This document shows positions 62,801 through 64,000 of a stretch of DNA of 64,000 bases, one piece after another. The notes under the pieces were generated by a model. That model made no database searches, was not told the origin of the DNA, and saw only the letters and a list, made by a program, of their open reading frames with translations. Within the stretch, counting starts at the first letter, position 1. Each line of letters starts with the position of its first letter. The translations under genes and the position numbers were made by a program. This stretch comes from Misgurnus anguillicaudatus. Lineage: Eukaryota; Chordata; Actinopteri; Cypriniformes; Cobitidae. The DNA is taken from contig NC_073361.2 of assembly GCF_027580225.2 (NCBI RefSeq), positions 23,950,001 to 24,014,000 on the forward strand, in the 5' to 3' direction.

Positions 62801-63946
62801 TATGACACGTTTATAGGAGACAACATACTTTGGAGGAATTCTGTAAAGTAAAATGCACAAACCAAAAGCAATAATGGAAGCACTTCAAAGAATAAATAAT
62901 ATTAATTCTTATGCGCATTTATGAAGAATAAACAACATTACGGATGTGACATTTTCTGTTATGGATGTGACACTTCTGAAAGCCGCACTTACAGTAACTA
63001 TGCAAAAAAAAAGTTTGAAAAAGAGACCTCGCCTCGGTGTTAAAACCACCAAATATTGATATCTGAGATATAAGTAAAGTTAAAAAAAATTTTTTGTAAT
63101 TGCTCATTTATTTTGTCATACCATCTGACTATTCAGCTAGTGATTAATAAAAAAAATTAAGGTAAGGGTGATTAAAAATAGTGAAATATTTTAAGATGAA
63201 ATGTTTCCAGAAACTTTACAGCTCACCACACTTCAAAATGAAACCTAAAATCTTGATGTAGATAAAAATACCCATGCACATTACGTGCATTATGTGGTAT
63301 GCATCAACAACCCACATAGAAACATCAAAAAGTTATAGTAGGGAATGAGGATACATGGTGCTGGGGCATAAATGAAATGATTGTGTCGGCTTTCTCACCT
63401 TGGTGAAATTCCAGCGCTGTATGAAGTGCCGTGCAACATCTCTGGCTGCTTTCCCATGAACCACAGAGGAGATGTCATGCCAAGGCATTCTGGGAGTTAT
63501 GTGCCTGTCAATGAAGTCTGTAAAAACAGCATGAAAAAAATAATTATTAAACACTTACAACATAAGTATATATAAACGATGATGTACAGTATATAAAATA
63601 TGTATATAATAAAATATTATATATTAGTTACCATCAACAATTACATTTATGTTACCAATCGATAAAAACATTGGCATTTAAATTAGACTTTACTGTCAAA
63701 TTTAAATGCCAATGTTTTCATCTATTGGTATTAACATTGCATTTATGGCACTAAGTGTTATAAATGCAAAAAAATCTTGATATTCTTTATCTTCTTAAAC
63801 TGAAAGCAGTGATTTACCATCGAAAGGTTTGTCCAGCTGGATCCAGTCTTTATGTACAAAGTTACAGTAATCCTTGCCATGCCAGAAACGTGTGTTTCCC
63901 ATCAGCCCTATGACGTCTTCCTCAAGAACCTGGGCGGCTTCTGCTG
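59821..63946 (-). CDS. pld1: Phospholipase D1-like gene, seven internal exons
   Basis: PLD1-type enzymes hydrolyse phosphatidylcholine to phosphatidic acid and choline at cell membranes and are activated by ARF/Rho GTPases, PKC and PIP2. Seven minus-strand exons, 63,946 down to 59,821, give about 243 in-frame codons with matching phases and standard AG/GT sites. Motifs in order: [101 protein letters not shown]. These follow vertebrate PLD1 closely. KYHEESIH in particular is PLD1-like rather than PLD2-like. In the family this region lies between the two HKD motifs. HKD1 should be right of the window. HKD2 and the C-terminus should be left of 59,821 but are not found before the repeat array. 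Fish have more than one pld1 copy, and I cannot say which this is. Confidence 0.9.
59942..60193. mobile_element. Short inverted-repeat element in PLD1-like intron
   Basis: The ends are 37-bp inverted repeats with three mismatches (59,942-59,978 and 60,157-60,193), each beginning CAATTCTGCCCTACAAAG. Element length is about 252 bp. The flanks may include an AATT duplication, but AATT is palindromic and could belong to the repeat. A small plus-strand open frame across it is not supported as a gene. Confidence 0.75.
60194..60888. other. Intron sequence, nothing recognised
   Basis: This is AT-rich intron between exons g and f with no gene, repeat or strong signal that I can name. Confidence 0.5.
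60889..61002 (-). CDS. pld1: PLD1-like exon f
   Basis: This 114-bp exon encodes [17 protein letters not shown], then [18 protein letters not shown] and a split Arg codon. The acceptor is TTCACAG and the donor GTAACA. The family usually has DIST where this copy has NINT, a small departure in a conserved stretch. There appears to be one extra acidic residue at the junction with the previous exon. Confidence 0.9.
61160..61262 (+). mobile_element. tRNA-derived SINE remnant
   Basis: A polymerase III B-box-like GGTTCGACACC lies at 61,181-61,191, followed by a tail reading AATGTATACCTTCAATGCACTG and ATAAATGTAAATG. That tail is a common 3' part of fish tRNA SINEs. The middle (usually CGCTTTGGATAAAAGCGTCTG) is missing, and no complete A box is seen, so this is a deleted copy. 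Confidence 0.65.
61267..61503. mobile_element. TTAA-flanked short inverted-repeat element (piggyBac-type MITE)
   Basis: This 237-bp element has 22-bp inverted ends with one mismatch (AGGCGGAGTCCATGATGTTTGA without its last two bases is shared on both sides). It is flanked by TTAA at 61,263-61,266 and 61,504-61,507. It lies in the intron between exons f and e, directly beside the SINE remnant. It has no coding capacity. Confidence 0.85.
61504..61869. other. Intron sequence, nothing recognised
   Basis: This AT-rich stretch leads to exon e. I see no additional exon or repeat. Confidence 0.5.
61870..61961 (-). CDS. pld1: PLD1-like exon e
   Basis: This 92-bp exon starts [20 protein letters not shown] and ends IIKAYRE with a split codon (GA|). 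The acceptor is CTTACAG and the donor GTTAGG, which is weaker than consensus but the only in-frame choice seen. Confidence 0.9.
62199..62309 (-). CDS. pld1: PLD1-like exon d
   Basis: This exon is 111 bp, 37 codons, phase 0. It encodes [20 protein letters not shown] and ends KHYIYIE, the start of the conserved IYIENQFFI block. The acceptor is TTTCTGCTCAG and the donor GTTTGT. Confidence 0.92.
62388..62501 (-). CDS. pld1: PLD1-like exon c
   Basis: This exon is 114 bp, 38 codons, phase 0 at both ends. It encodes [18 protein letters not shown] and ends [16 protein letters not shown]. The acceptor is CTCTCAG and the donor GTAGGG. Its length equals the matching human PLD1 stretch as I recall it. 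Confidence 0.92.
62502..63398. other. Intron with four copies of a short phrase
   Basis: The phrase ATGGATGTGAC (one copy ACGGATGTGAC) occurs at about 62,612, 62,786, 62,940 and 62,961, often followed by ATTTTC or ACTTTC-like text. Otherwise it is AT-rich intron. Confidence 0.5.
63399..63517 (-). CDS. pld1: PLD1-like exon b
   Basis: This 119-bp exon begins by completing an Asp codon. It encodes [15 protein letters not shown] and then [19 protein letters not shown]. Acceptor TTTTTACAG and donor GTGAGA are intact and it ends in phase 0. Confidence 0.92.
63655..63728. repeat. Long hairpin (inverted repeat) in intron
   Basis: The arms 63,655-63,683 and 63,700-63,728 are 29 bp each with two mismatches and a 16-base loop. 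Weaker pairing extends outward (ATTTATGTTA / TTAACATTGCATTTAT). It could be a small palindromic transposon remnant. Confidence 0.75.
63818..63946 (-). CDS. pld1: PLD1-like exon a (first visible)
   Basis: This exon encodes a stretch ending [12 protein letters not shown], then [12 protein letters not shown], and splices at G|GTAAATC (phase 1). The acceptor is one of three adjacent CAGs (63,947, 63,944 or 63,941 boundaries), so the first few residues are uncertain. The residues before GNTRFW ([15 protein letters not shown]) correspond to the variable loop region of PLD1. Confidence 0.85.
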
Positions 63947-64000
63947 CTGATTAGAACATTGAGATAAAAAGACATTCAGCAATAATGTACAAAAAAACAC

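Noticed and set aside
59821..63946. PLD2 rather than PLD1.
   Set aside because: The [15 protein letters not shown] and [10 protein letters not shown] stretches follow PLD1. As I recall it, PLD2 differs at the first two.

Overview
This window is vertebrate nuclear DNA, most likely from a teleost and probably a cyprinid-type fish. It carries spliced exons of a phospholipase D1-like gene, a tRNA-derived SINE remnant with a tail common in fish genomes, several short TTAA-flanked inverted-repeat elements, and a very large array of a non-coding repeat. I see no prokaryotic features. The species is an inference.

Region 1 (1 to about 56,414) is one continuous, head-to-tail, same-orientation array of about 31 repeat units (one partial at the left edge, 30 with a visible 5' start). 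Each unit opens with a short 5' tag that forms a hairpin (GCTGC-AA-GCAGC, then a GGGCCC block). It continues through modules of about 310 and 460 bp that share the phrase AGGTGGCGCTA. It ends in a (GAA)n, (AAT)n or poly-A tract, usually followed by one to five copies of a 3' terminal module: GAGCAAAAACAATAGGG, a hairpin, then CTCGGGCCCTAA. A hairpin about 12 nt before a CTAA end followed by T is the layout expected of a non-autonomous Helitron-type end. Short units (about 1.1-1.3 kb) are leader-B-C-tail. Long units (about 1.9-2.4 kb) look like two short units fused through a module here called D. At least seven unit subtypes can be told apart, and blocks of one or two units have been duplicated recently. 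Three units (11,632; 52,349; 53,881) belong to a diverged sister family. I find no convincing protein-coding gene in this region.

Region 2 (56,415 to 59,820) is mixed intergenic or intronic DNA. It contains a CACATGTG-rich element, a possible transmembrane-type exon on the minus strand (weak), and a composite inverted-repeat element (58,521-59,691). A 354-bp TTAA-flanked element is nested inside the composite, and an empty copy of its target site lies a few hundred bases away.

Region 3 (59,821 to 63,946) holds seven consecutive minus-strand exons of a PLD1-like gene. Phases are compatible and splice sites look intact, giving about 243 codons. They run from just after the usual loop insertion, through PRMPWHD, QRWNFTK, the IYIENQFFIS block and the LLPGFEG/GGG block, to RTMNRGDCS. 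The exons for the second HKD catalytic motif and the C-terminus are not in the window. They must lie more than 59 kb downstream, across the repeat array, or be missing.

The most notable possibility is that every unit of the array carries several CTCF-like motifs in one orientation. Some match the 16-base core of the CTCF consensus at every position. The array may therefore be a dense cluster of transposon-derived CTCF sites beside, or inside an intron of, a PLD1-like gene.
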